64,000 bases of DNA from contig NZ_BAABHY010000001.1 in NCBI RefSeq assembly GCF_039542345.1, positions 1,240,001 through 1,304,000 on the forward strand. Reading direction: 5' to 3'. Both the position numbers and the translations under genes were made by a program. The DNA comes from Orbus sasakiae. Lineage in GTDB: Bacteria > Pseudomonadota > Gammaproteobacteria > Enterobacterales > Orbaceae. Shown here piece after piece: positions 44,154-52,601 of this stretch. A model generated the notes under the pieces. The model made no database searches, had not been told where the DNA came from, and saw nothing but the letters and a program-made list of their open reading frames with translations. Each line of letters begins with the position of its first letter. The first letter of the stretch is position 1.

Positions 44154-45377
44154 TTAAAAATAATCCGAAAAATACGGTTGTTTGGCTGGAATCATATCAT
44201 CTAATACTTCAATCATGACTTTATCTGTTTTTAAGCGTTCATATTCATAAAAATAGCTCGGTCGCCTAAAATTCATTAGCATTGATGATAATGTTTGAAT
44301 AGACAGTGTAATGCTTTGTCCACGAGCTTGATTATCGACACACAATTGATTATTGTGATCAACATAAAGACTAAAAATGCCATTATTCCATTCAGCAACG
44401 GGATCGTTAATTACGAAATGAAATGGCTCTTTAGGTAAGGTTGCAAACGGATACGCTTTTAAAAATTCAGCCACATCGACAATACGCGCCATATAATAGG
44501 GCTCAATAGTTTCAGCAATTTTGCTATCAATTAACTGGAAAGCAATCGGATCATGACGGTATATTCGTCCTTTAACTTTATCTACCATGGAATAGTGAGC
44601 GTAAATAAAGTTCCACAAGCCTTTACGTGCTTCTTGGCTTAGATAGAACATGTCCTTAACATAAAACACATCATTGATAATCCAATAAAACATGACACCC
44701 ATCGCATGACTATTTTCATCATAGTAAACCGCTGCGGTACGTTCATTTTCATTTTCCCAACGCCAGTATTCACTCCATGATAATTTGCTACGAATCAATG
44801 CACCATGATTGGTGTAAGAAAAACGATTATAGACATCAATAACATCGTCTTCATCAATATCAAGTCGTTCAACAAACCCTGGCTGATTGTCATAGTGCGG
44901 CAGTTGAAAATCACGAATATCGAATGTGACGCGTTCACTAAATAATTCCCAGCCTTTTTTACGATAAAATGGGACGGAATAGGGATACAGATAAGAAATC
45001 CATTGTTGATTATCACGCATTTTGGTTAAGGCTTGCTTAATCAAGTCATTCATTAATCCTAAGTTAGCATACTCAGGATAAGTCCCAACGCCAGTTAATC
45101 CTGCCATTTCAAAGATTTTGTTATGAATATTAACTTGGCATGGGTAAATACACAGCTGTGACACTAATTTATCTTTATTAAACCAACCAATGACATCCGT
45201 ATTTTGAATGACAGGACGCTTATCCCTTAATAGCTCACCGTCTTCTTCATAACCTGATTTTTCAATATCTCGACTGGTTACTTGAAACACATAACGTAAA
45301 AGCTCATCAAATTGGTCTAAATGTTCAAGCGTAACGGGTTTCATGACTAATTTATCGCGGATATTTTTGTTTGACAT
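44154..45377 (-). CDS. Eis-like GNAT N-acetyltransferase
   Basis: 407 residues from ATG 45377 (MSNKNIRDK), chosen for AAGG just upstream; the frame extends to 45440. Tandem GNAT domains plus a C-terminal sterol-carrier-like domain, as in Eis proteins: residues 65-150 carry VSQLCIYPCQV, EMAGLTGVGTYPEYANLGLM and SYLYPYSVPFYRKKGWELFS. Eis family members acetylate amines on aminoglycosides or proteins. No resistance phenotype can be claimed from the sequence. Confidence 0.82.
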   Translation of the reverse strand: MSNKNIRDKLVMKPVTLEHLDQFDELLRYVFQVTSRDIEKSGYEEDGELLRDKRPVIQNTDVIGWFNKDKLVSQLCIYPCQVNIHNKIFEMAGLTGVGTYPEYANLGLMNDLIKQALTKMRDNQQWISYLYPYSVPFYRKKGWELFSERVTFDIRDFQLPHYDNQPGFVERLDIDEDDVIDVYNRFSYTNHGALIRSKLSWSEYWRWENENERTAAVYYDENSHAMGVMFYWIINDVFYVKDMFYLSQEARKGLWNFIYAHYSMVDKVKGRIYRHDPIAFQLIDSKIAETIEPYYMARIVDVAEFLKAYPFATLPKEPFHFVINDPVAEWNNGIFSLYVDHNNQLCVDNQARGQSITLSIQTLSSMLMNFRRPSYFYEYERLKTDKVMIEVLDDMIPAKQPYFSDYF

Positions 45378-45536
45378 AGTCCCTTCTATTTTTTCAAGAA
45401 ATGTTATCTTACAAATAGCAGAGCCCATTACTAAAGTCAAATGGAGTCGATAGAATTACCTTAATTTTACTGATTCCTGCCTAAAGAGGTCACATTAAAA
45501 TCAGGTTTGAACGGCGAATTGTTATTTTATGAAAGG

Positions 45537-45578
45537 CTCGCAGTGTGAATATGTTAGCTAACATATTCACACTGCGAG
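45537..45578. repeat. Perfect 42-bp palindrome without a loop
   Basis: CTCGCAGTGTGAATATGTTAG followed at once by its exact reverse complement, centred between 45557 and 45558, 18 bp beyond the ulaG stop. There is only a weak T-rich tail. It may be the ulaR-ulaG terminator. Confidence 0.85.
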
Positions 45579-45596
45579 TGGTATTTAATAATTCAT

Positions 45597-46664
45597 TTAT
45601 AGGAATGAACGATAAGGTAATTCAGGTTCATCAACAAAAATATCCCTAAAACCACGATAATGTTGATAATGCATTTTATGTTTATCTGTTGGGTAAGTAT
45701 ATTTACCACCCACTTGCCAAAAGAATGGTCTAAACCCATACGCTAAACGATCTTTTTTCATTTGCCATAAAATTTCAATTTCACGTGGATCGCTTTGGAA
45801 GTTTGCCCAAATATCATGGTGGAAAGGAATAACAACATCAGTATTAAGTGATTCAGCTGCTCGTAAAATATCTGATGAGGTCATTTTATCTGTCACACCG
45901 CGAGGATTCTCACCATAGGAAAGCAATGCAACATCAATCTTATAATCATTGCCATGTTTAGCATAGTAGTTTGAATAATGAGAGTCACCAGAGTGATATA
46001 GTGAACCGCCACTGGTCTCAAACAGATAGTTTACCGCGCGATCGTCCATTCCATCTAAAATTGCTTTATCTGTCGAAGATACCCCTTTTGGTAAGGTCAC
46101 TAATGATGTGCGATCAAATGAGTCTAACACTTTAATGCTAATATCGCCGACATTAATCGTATCCCCCACTTTAGCAATAATACAGCGTTCAGCGGGGACG
46201 CCCCAACTTTGCCATAATTCAACACATGCTTTAGGACCGATAAATTTGACACTTGGTGCACAATTTTTAATGACAGCAGAGGCCACATTGATATCAATAT
46301 GATCCGCATGGTCATGGGTTGCCATGACAGCATCAATCTCTTTAATCGCAAAAGGATCTAATACAAATGGACTGGTTCTTAAATTTGGTTGCAATTCACG
46401 TACACCGCCCATCCGCATCATTTGATGTTGTTTGTTCATTAAAGGATTAGCATGAGTTCGTTTACCCGTTCCACACCAAAAATCGACACAAATATTGGTA
46501 TTCCCTTCTGATTTTAACCAAATTCCGGTACATGCAAGCCACCACATGGTAAAGGTGTTGGGTGCGACTTTGGTATGTTCAATTTCTTCATTAAGCCATG
46601 TTCCCCATTCAGGAAACGTATTAAGTATCCAAGATTCACGGGTAATTTCATTTATTTTGCTCAT
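45597..46664 (-). CDS. ulaG: L-ascorbate-6-phosphate lactonase
   Basis: 355 residues, E. coli 354. A metallo-beta-lactamase-fold enzyme that opens L-ascorbate-6-phosphate to 3-keto-L-gulonate-6-phosphate. Motifs: MATHDHADHID (HxHxDH), DFWCGTGKR, SGDSHYS, and PFHHDIWANF near the C-terminus. Start with GAAGGA upstream. It follows ulaR on the same strand, 27 bp apart; in E. coli ulaG stands alone and ulaR is on its other side, so the pairing here makes a two-gene ulaRG unit divergent from the ulaA operon. Confidence 0.96.
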   Translation of the reverse strand: MSKINEITRESWILNTFPEWGTWLNEEIEHTKVAPNTFTMWWLACTGIWLKSEGNTNICVDFWCGTGKRTHANPLMNKQHQMMRMGGVRELQPNLRTSPFVLDPFAIKEIDAVMATHDHADHIDINVASAVIKNCAPSVKFIGPKACVELWQSWGVPAERCIIAKVGDTINVGDISIKVLDSFDRTSLVTLPKGVSSTDKAILDGMDDRAVNYLFETSGGSLYHSGDSHYSNYYAKHGNDYKIDVALLSYGENPRGVTDKMTSSDILRAAESLNTDVVIPFHHDIWANFQSDPREIEILWQMKKDRLAYGFRPFFWQVGGKYTYPTDKHKMHYQHYRGFRDIFVDEPELPYRSFL

Positions 46665-46691
46665 GTTATATCCTTCTTAATTGAATAAAAA

Positions 46692-47453
46692 TTAGACTAA
46701 AATAACGTCTACGCCCTGCTGTTTAATACTGTCTATGACCTCTTTATTGGCTTGTTTACCTGTAATCAAAATATCAATTTTATTTACAGGACAAAAAAGC
46801 ATGCCGGAATCGACTTTTGTATCGACTTTTGAACTATCGACGACCACAACCAACTTTTCGGCTTTGGTTAAAATCTGTTGCTCTGCAACAGCAGTTAAAA
46901 TTTCCGTTTTATAAAGCCCAGTTGAAGTGAGTTTTTTCCCACTGGTAAACATCCATTTACCCGCATAGCTATTTGCAATATCTGCGATGGGATTAAGAAT
47001 AAGATTTTGAGTTTTATTATATTGTCCGCCCATAATAATGACGTTTTCATGGTCATTATCAATTAAGTAGCACGCAAGCGGGAAATAGTTAGTAATAATT
47101 GAAACATGTTTACCGCACAGTTCTCTACCTAATAAAAAGGCCGTTGAACCACAGTTAATCACAATATTATCGCCTTCATTACAGAGTTTAGCAGCCCTAA
47201 TCGCAATGCGCGCTTTCTCGTGGTAATTGTCAGTATTACCTAAATCAAGTGGCGCCCAAATTGGTTTTTTCTCCTCGATTTTCATTACACCATTACGGAC
47301 TTTTTTAATTCGTCCTTCGTTATCAAGTTTTGTTATATCACGCCGAGCTGTTGCTGGTGAAATCATAAAATATTCGACAAGTTCAGCCACTTTCACCATG
47401 CCCTTTTGGTTAACCAAAGCAACGATTTCATTATGTCGTGTTATTTCATTCAT
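46692..47453 (-). CDS. ulaR: UlaR, DeoR-family repressor of the ascorbate regulon
   Basis: 253 residues from ATG 47453; AAGG lies 8 bases upstream, while the earlier GTG 47462 overlaps that ribosome site. N-terminal DeoR HTH (MVKVAELVEYFMISPATARRDITKLDNEG, in two parts) and a DeoR C-terminal sensor domain (VINCGSTAFLLGRELCGK; IIMGGQYNKTQN; FTSGKKLTSTGLYKTE; VVDSSKVD). Very similar to E. coli UlaR, which is released from DNA by L-ascorbate-6-phosphate. Two complex operators lie in the adjacent intergenic region. Confidence 0.95.
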   Translation of the reverse strand: MNEITRHNEIVALVNQKGMVKVAELVEYFMISPATARRDITKLDNEGRIKKVRNGVMKIEEKKPIWAPLDLGNTDNYHEKARIAIRAAKLCNEGDNIVINCGSTAFLLGRELCGKHVSIITNYFPLACYLIDNDHENVIIMGGQYNKTQNLILNPIADIANSYAGKWMFTSGKKLTSTGLYKTEILTAVAEQQILTKAEKLVVVVDSSKVDTKVDSGMLFCPVNKIDILITGKQANKEVIDSIKQQGVDVILV

Positions 47454-47473
47454 GGTAGCCACCTTTAAAAATT

Positions 47474-47508
47474 AATCATAAAAAATCATAAAAAGATTAT
47501 TTTTGATA
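47474..47508. promoter_or_regulatory. Operator UO1 near ulaR
   Basis: Half-sites AATCA at 47474 and 47484, AGATT at 47494, and TGATA at 47504: four sites each 10 bp apart, two facing each way. Confidence 0.68.
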
Positions 47509-47693
47509 TTAATTTTCATTGTGATTTATGTCAATTTATTTTTGTTTAATCAAAAAATAGCAATTTTCAATACTCTAATTAATAACAATTAAAATACAAA
47601 AAAAGCAAAATTAGAATGGATTAAAACAAAAAATTGAGACATTTATCACAGTTATCTCTGTTAAATTTAATGAATAGTGATCGCAATCAAAAA

Positions 47694-47728
47694 AATCATA
47701 AATAATCATTAAGTGATTTATTTTGATT
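47694..47728. promoter_or_regulatory. Operator UO2 near ulaA
   Basis: AATCA at 47694 and 47704, TGATT at 47714 and 47724, the same 10-bp register as UO1 and exactly 220 bp away. A likely UlaR site. Confidence 0.7.
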
Positions 47729-47862
47729 ATGTAATATGAGCCCGTGATCGCAATATTACATCACCAAGCATAAGTTAAAACGAGATGAATAAATGGGATA
47801 TGAGGAAAGTAATTAATTCAATATGGAGCTGTAATTATAACCATGACCAATGAGAGGTACAT

Positions 47863-49629
47863 ATGGAAGTAATTTATAACGTTTTTTATATTTTTTATAG
47901 TCAAGTCATGACCAAGGCCCCACTGTTACTTGGGCTTGTGACGTTTTTAGGTTATTGCCTACTACGTAAAGATATCACAACCATACTAAAAGGCACAATT
48001 AAGACGATCGTCGGTTTTATGTTGTTGCAAGTTGGGGCGGGTGTTTTAGTCTCGACCTTTAAACCCATCATAGCCAAACTGTCTGAATATCACGGAATAA
48101 CAGGTTCAATTATCGATACCTACGCATCTATGGTTGCCGTTGAAAATGGCATGGGCGAATATTATTCTTGGGTAGGTTATGCCGTATTATTGGCATTAGC
48201 AATCAATATTGTTCTGGTGATTTTTAGACGAATTACGGGCATCCGAACCATAATGCTAACCGGTCATATCATGTTTCAACAGGTCGGTTTAATTGCATTA
48301 TTTTATTTCTTATTTGGTTACAGCATGTGGGAAACCATCATTTACTCAGCCATTATCACTGCCTTATATTGGGGAATATTCTCTAATATGATGTTTAAAC
48401 CCACAGAGGCTGTGACAGGGGGAGCCGGTTTTTCGATTGGCCACCAGCAACAATTTGCATCATGGATTGCCGTTAAAGTTGCGCCTAAACTTGGCGATAA
48501 AAATGATTCGGTTGATCATCTAAAACTACCAAAATGGTTACACATATTCCACGACAGTATTGCTGCAACAACCATTGTGATGACGTTTTTCTTTGGCATT
48601 ATTTTATTATCATTTGGGTTAGATAATTTACAAAGTATGGCTGGAAATACACATTGGACAATCTATATTTTTGAAACAGGTCTCAAATTTGCCGTCGCCA
48701 TTCAGGTCATTGTTGGCGGAGTAAGAATGTTTGTTGCTGAACTCTCTGAAGCGTTTAAAGGGATTTCTGAAAAGTTAATTCCTAATGCAGTCTTGGCTAT
48801 CGATTGTGCGGCCATTTATGCTTTTTCACCCAATGCGATGGTGTTTGGATTTATCTGGGGGGCACTCGGCCAATTTGTGGCAATCGCCTTATTACTCCTC
48901 TTTAAATCCCCGATTATGATTATTCCTGGATTCATTCCGATGTTCTTTTCTAATGCCACAATCGGTGTATTTGCTAATCATTACGGTGGTTGGAAAGCGG
49001 TCATGAAAATCTGTTTTGTGATGGGGATTATTGAAGTACTTGGTTCGGCATGGGTTATTAATATTTTCAGTCAAAATGGCACGCCAATTGATGCGTGGAT
49101 GGGAATGGCTGACTGGGCAATTTTATTCCCACCCATCTTACAAGGCTTATCCTTATCTCATTTGTGTATCTATTTACTGATTGCTTTAGCGTGTATTTAT
49201 ATGTTTTTTGCAGCGAAGCAGTTAAGGCAAGATGAGCATTCTGCAAATCATGGACACGATAGCAATGATGTAAATCAAGATATTAATCCACACGTTGTTG
49301 CCAAAATGGAACAGGTGGCGATTGAAGAAGGCAAACCCGTTCGTATTTTAGCTGTCTGCGGCAGTGGTCAGGGTTCATCAATGATCATGAAAATGAAAAT
49401 TGCGAATTATCTTGATCAAAAAGGCATCAATAACGTGATGGACTCCTGTGCAGTGACTGACTATAAATCACGTTTAGCTAATGTCGATATTATTGTTGCC
49501 TCAAAACACCTAATACATGAAATCGAAGTGGGTGAAGGTCAGCATGCCTTGGGTGTTCAAAATATGTTAAATCCACACACTTTTGGCGATGAGTTAATCA
49601 TGTTAATTAATCAGGTTATAACGCGTTAA
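47863..49629 (+). CDS. ulaA: Ascorbate PTS permease, fused EIIC-EIIB (UlaA-UlaB)
   Basis: 588 residues. Residues 1-460 are the UlaA-type EIIC transporter (QVMTKAPLLLGLVTFLGY; GAGFSIGHQQQFASW; several membrane helices), and residues about 493-588 are an UlaB-type EIIB domain with phosphocysteine Cys499 in AVCGSGQGSSMIMKMKI. E. coli encodes these as separate UlaA (465) and UlaB (101). A charged linker (HSANHGHDSNDVNQD) joins them. It imports and phosphorylates L-ascorbate, receiving phosphate from UlaC. GAGAGG lies upstream. First gene of the ulaABCFDE-type operon. Confidence 0.94.
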   Translation: MEVIYNVFYIFYSQVMTKAPLLLGLVTFLGYCLLRKDITTILKGTIKTIVGFMLLQVGAGVLVSTFKPIIAKLSEYHGITGSIIDTYASMVAVENGMGEYYSWVGYAVLLALAINIVLVIFRRITGIRTIMLTGHIMFQQVGLIALFYFLFGYSMWETIIYSAIITALYWGIFSNMMFKPTEAVTGGAGFSIGHQQQFASWIAVKVAPKLGDKNDSVDHLKLPKWLHIFHDSIAATTIVMTFFFGIILLSFGLDNLQSMAGNTHWTIYIFETGLKFAVAIQVIVGGVRMFVAELSEAFKGISEKLIPNAVLAIDCAAIYAFSPNAMVFGFIWGALGQFVAIALLLLFKSPIMIIPGFIPMFFSNATIGVFANHYGGWKAVMKICFVMGIIEVLGSAWVINIFSQNGTPIDAWMGMADWAILFPPILQGLSLSHLCIYLLIALACIYMFFAAKQLRQDEHSANHGHDSNDVNQDINPHVVAKMEQVAIEEGKPVRILAVCGSGQGSSMIMKMKIANYLDQKGINNVMDSCAVTDYKSRLANVDIIVASKHLIHEIEVGEGQHALGVQNMLNPHTFGDELIMLINQVITR

Positions 49630-49657
49630 TTTCAGCTGATAATAAAAGGAACATCCT

Positions 49658-50131
49658 ATGGCTTTTAAGCAATCATTAATGGAAAACGATTCAATTTTAT
49701 TACAAGCCAATGCAAATAATTGGCAAGAGGCAATCAAATTGGGGACGGATATGTTAGTTAAAACACAGGCCATATCTCCTGCTTATTATGACGCAATCAT
49801 TCATTGCGTAAAAACAATGGGGCCTTACATCATTATCGCGCCACATTTTGCGATGCCGCATGCAAGGCCAGAAGATGGCGTTAATCGAACCGCATTTGCA
49901 TTAGTGACATTGCAAAACCCCGTATTTTTTGATGGTGAAAGTGAACCTGTCGATATCTTAATTACTTTAGCAGGTAGCACCTCTGACGAGCACATTGCGG
50001 GTTTAATGGAAGTGATGCAGATACTTGATGATCAAAGTCATGAAGATGGAATAAATCTCGATCGTTTACGCCTGTGTCAAACAAAACACGATGTTTATAA
50101 CGCAATTGATCATGTTTTAATGGAGGGCTAA
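49658..50131 (+). CDS. ulaC: Ascorbate PTS EIIA component UlaC
   Basis: 157 residues of the mannitol/fructose-type EIIA family. The phosphohistidine is His68 in FAMPHARPEDGV. It passes phosphate from HPr to the EIIB domain fused to UlaA. AAGGA lies 7 bases upstream. It overlaps no neighbour; ulaF begins 3 bases after its stop. Confidence 0.94.
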   Translation: MAFKQSLMENDSILLQANANNWQEAIKLGTDMLVKTQAISPAYYDAIIHCVKTMGPYIIIAPHFAMPHARPEDGVNRTAFALVTLQNPVFFDGESEPVDILITLAGSTSDEHIAGLMEVMQILDDQSHEDGINLDRLRLCQTKHDVYNAIDHVLMEG

Positions 50132-50133
50132 CG

Positions 50134-50826
50134 ATGTACACTGCACTCAAAGAAACCGTATTAGCGGCCAATTTATTGCTGCCCCAACATGGTTTAGTGA
50201 CCTTTACTTGGGGTAATGTTTCGCAAATCGATCGCAGGCGTCAAGTGATTGCAATTAAACCCTCAGGTGTCGAATATGACCAGATGAAAACCGATGACAT
50301 TGTCATCATTGATTTAAATGGTAAGGTTCTTGAAGGAAAACTTAATCCCTCAAGTGATACCGCCACCCATATTGAATTATATAAAGCCTTTAACAGCATT
50401 GGCAGTATTGTCCATACCCATTCCCGTTACGCGACAATTTGGGCTCAAGCCGAAATGGATATCCCCGCTTTGGGCACGACTCATGCTGATTATTTTTATG
50501 GTGATATACCGTGTTCGCGCCGTTTAACGGATCAAGAAATTCAAACTGAATACGAAAAAAATACTGGCTTAATGATCATTGATGAGTTTAAACACAGGCA
50601 AATTGATCCCAATGCCATGCCGGGCATGATTGTCGCCGGGCATGGACCATTTTGTTGGGGAAAAGACGCCTTCGATGCCGTTCATAATGCCGTTGTATTA
50701 GAGGAAATTGCAATGATGGCGTTACAAACTCGGCAACTAAATCAATCAATCAAAATTCAACAAACCTTGTCTGACAAGCACTATTTTCGTAAACACGGTG
50801 CTAATGCTTACTATGGTCAAAAATAA
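50134..50826 (+). CDS. ulaF: L-ribulose-5-phosphate 4-epimerase UlaF
   Basis: 230 residues, AraD/aldolase class II family, E. coli UlaF 228. It converts L-ribulose-5-phosphate to D-xylulose-5-phosphate at the end of ascorbate breakdown. Zinc ligands are in VHTHSRYATIWAQ, and a third His in GTTHADYFYGDIPC-type segment; phosphate contact segments KPSGVEYD and PSSDTATHIELYKAF are present. Gene order here is C-F-D-E, unlike E. coli C-D-E-F. Confidence 0.93.
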   Translation: MYTALKETVLAANLLLPQHGLVTFTWGNVSQIDRRRQVIAIKPSGVEYDQMKTDDIVIIDLNGKVLEGKLNPSSDTATHIELYKAFNSIGSIVHTHSRYATIWAQAEMDIPALGTTHADYFYGDIPCSRRLTDQEIQTEYEKNTGLMIIDEFKHRQIDPNAMPGMIVAGHGPFCWGKDAFDAVHNAVVLEEIAMMALQTRQLNQSIKIQQTLSDKHYFRKHGANAYYGQK

Positions 50827-50838
50827 AAGGAGTATTCA

Positions 50839-51483
50839 ATGACTAAACCCATGCTACAAATTGCCCTTGATCAAACCGACCTTGCAAGTGCACTGAATAT
50901 TGCTCATCGTGTAGAAAGTTATGTCGATATTATTGAAGTTGGCACCATTCTTGCTTTTGCTGAGGGAGTTAATGCCGTTAAACAATTAAAGCAAAATCAT
51001 CCCAATCATATCATTGTCTGTGATATGAAAATCACGGATGGTGGCGCTATTTTAGCAAAAATGGCATTTGACGCTGGCACTAATTGGCTCACGGTATCAG
51101 CAGCTGCACACATTGCAACGATTGCCGCCTGTAAAAAAGTCGCTGATCAATTCGCTGGCGAAATTCAAATTGAATTGTATGGTAATTGGACGTTTGATGA
51201 TGCGAAGTCATGGTACGAATTGGGTATTAAACAAGCGATTTATCATCGTTCTCGTGATGCTGAATTAGCGGGTATCGGCTGGACTAAGCTCGATTTAGAA
51301 AAAATGCAGCAATTATCTGATTTGGGTTTTGAATTGTCTATTACAGGCGGCATTGTCCCTGAGGATATCCACTTATTTGCTGGCATAAAAACCAAAACCT
51401 TTATCGCGGGCCGAGCACTAGCTGGAGAACAAGGTAAACAGATTGCGGCAGCGTTAAATACGCAAATTAGTCAATTTTGGTAA
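50839..51483 (+). CDS. ulaD: 3-keto-L-gulonate-6-phosphate decarboxylase UlaD
   Basis: 214 residues, OMP decarboxylase superfamily, E. coli UlaD 216. It produces L-xylulose-5-phosphate. The DMKITDGG segment (Asp-Lys metal/catalytic site), ALDQTDL near the start, YGNWTFDDA, YHRSRDAELAG and SITGGIVPEDI are all family signatures. AAGGAG lies 7 bases upstream. Co-transcribed with ulaF (12 bp gap). Confidence 0.95.
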   Translation: MTKPMLQIALDQTDLASALNIAHRVESYVDIIEVGTILAFAEGVNAVKQLKQNHPNHIIVCDMKITDGGAILAKMAFDAGTNWLTVSAAAHIATIAACKKVADQFAGEIQIELYGNWTFDDAKSWYELGIKQAIYHRSRDAELAGIGWTKLDLEKMQQLSDLGFELSITGGIVPEDIHLFAGIKTKTFIAGRALAGEQGKQIAAALNTQISQFW

Positions 51484-51498
51484 TTACGTCATGCCATG

Positions 51499-51522
51499 AT
51501 GGCATTAATACGTTAATGCCAT
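51499..51522 (+). terminator. Intercistronic hairpin between ulaD and ulaE
   Basis: Perfect 10-bp stem ATGGCATTAA/TTAATGCCAT with loop TACG and no T-run. It more likely tunes mRNA stability or partial termination than ends the operon. Confidence 0.5.
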
Positions 51523-51553
51523 TGATAAACATGCTACTATTTGGAATAAGCCT

Positions 51554-52429
51554 ATGTTCGAAATGAAAAATACGCCACTCATTGGGATATACGAAAAAGC
51601 ATTACCTAACGATTATTCATGGCAAGACAAGCTACGCTCCGCAAAATCACTTGGTTTTGACTTTATTGAAATCTCAATTGATGAATCAGATGAGCGGCAA
51701 GCTCGATTAGATTGGTCAGATCATGACATTTATTCACTACGGCGATTGTGTGAAACACATCAGATTTCGTTACATTCAATGTGCCTAAGTGCTCACCGTA
51801 AATCTCCGTTTGGATCAAATGATCCTACTGTTCGCCAACGTGCAAAAGACATCATGCTTAAAGCACTCGTTTTAGCCGAAAAACTTGGCATTAGAGTTAT
51901 TCAATTAGCCGGTTATGATGTCTATTATGAGCAAGCTAATTTGCAAACTCATCAACGATTCATAGCGGGAATGCAATGGTGTGCTCAGCAAGCCGAAAGA
52001 GTCGGGATTATGCTCGCAGTAGAAATCATGGACACCCCCTATTTAAATTCACTAAGCAAATTTGAAATTCTTAAAAGATCGGTGCCCTCGCCCTTTTTTA
52101 TGGCGTATCCTGATGTTGGTAATATTAATGGTTGGAACTATGATACCTGCACTGAACTTAACCTTAGTCAACATCATATAGTACAAATCCATCTTAAAGA
52201 TACCTATCGTGTTAAAGACGGTTATCAAGGGCAATTTCGTGATTTAGTCATCGGTCAAGGTCAAGTCGATTTTAACGCAATATTTGCAACGTTAAAAAAA
52301 ATGCATTACTGCGCACCATTGGTCATCGAAATGTGGGCGAAAGATGATTCATGGCACGATAATATTATTAAAGCGATTGATCATTTAAAAAAGGCTAGTC
52401 AAGCCAGTGATTTTTGTTTATTTAATTAA
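51554..52429 (+). CDS. ulaE: L-xylulose-5-phosphate 3-epimerase UlaE
   Basis: 291 residues, xylose-isomerase-like TIM barrel, E. coli UlaE 284. It converts L-xylulose-5-phosphate to L-ribulose-5-phosphate. Signatures: GIYEKALPNDYSWQDKL, FDFIEISIDESDER, LHSMCLSAHRKSPFGS, IQLAGYDVYYE, EIMDTPYLNS, YPDVGN and HLKDTYRV. Last gene of the operon; the preceding 70-bp gap holds a hairpin. Confidence 0.95.
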   Translation: MFEMKNTPLIGIYEKALPNDYSWQDKLRSAKSLGFDFIEISIDESDERQARLDWSDHDIYSLRRLCETHQISLHSMCLSAHRKSPFGSNDPTVRQRAKDIMLKALVLAEKLGIRVIQLAGYDVYYEQANLQTHQRFIAGMQWCAQQAERVGIMLAVEIMDTPYLNSLSKFEILKRSVPSPFFMAYPDVGNINGWNYDTCTELNLSQHHIVQIHLKDTYRVKDGYQGQFRDLVIGQGQVDFNAIFATLKKMHYCAPLVIEMWAKDDSWHDNIIKAIDHLKKASQASDFCLFN

Positions 52430-52527
52430 TGTAAACGTCCGCAAACCGATACGTTTTGTATGCTATCGGTTTGCATGATGATATGTTGATCTCACGTTCA
52501 TTTTTTGCAGACAGCGGCATAAATATT

Positions 52528-52546
52528 GATAATAATATTCATTATC
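52528..52546 (+). promoter_or_regulatory. Fur-box-like site before nikA
   Basis: GATAATAATATTCATTATC matches the 19-bp Fur consensus GATAATGATAATCATTATC at 17 positions, 56 bp upstream of nikA. No NikR box (GTATGA-N16-TCATAC) seen. Confidence 0.72.
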
Positions 52547-52601
52547 ATTTGTATTCATGATAGCATTAGCACCCCTATTTAGATAACCTATTGGATAATA
52601 C

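Larger units (their letters stand above)
47454..47862. other. ulaR-ulaA divergent control region
   Basis: About 410 bp without a gene other than a possible 22-codon upstream ORF (47785-47853) whose stop precedes the GAGAGG ribosome site of ulaA. It holds two four-half-site operators and a CRP-like site TGTGA-TTTATG-TCAAT at 47520-47535. Confidence 0.6.
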
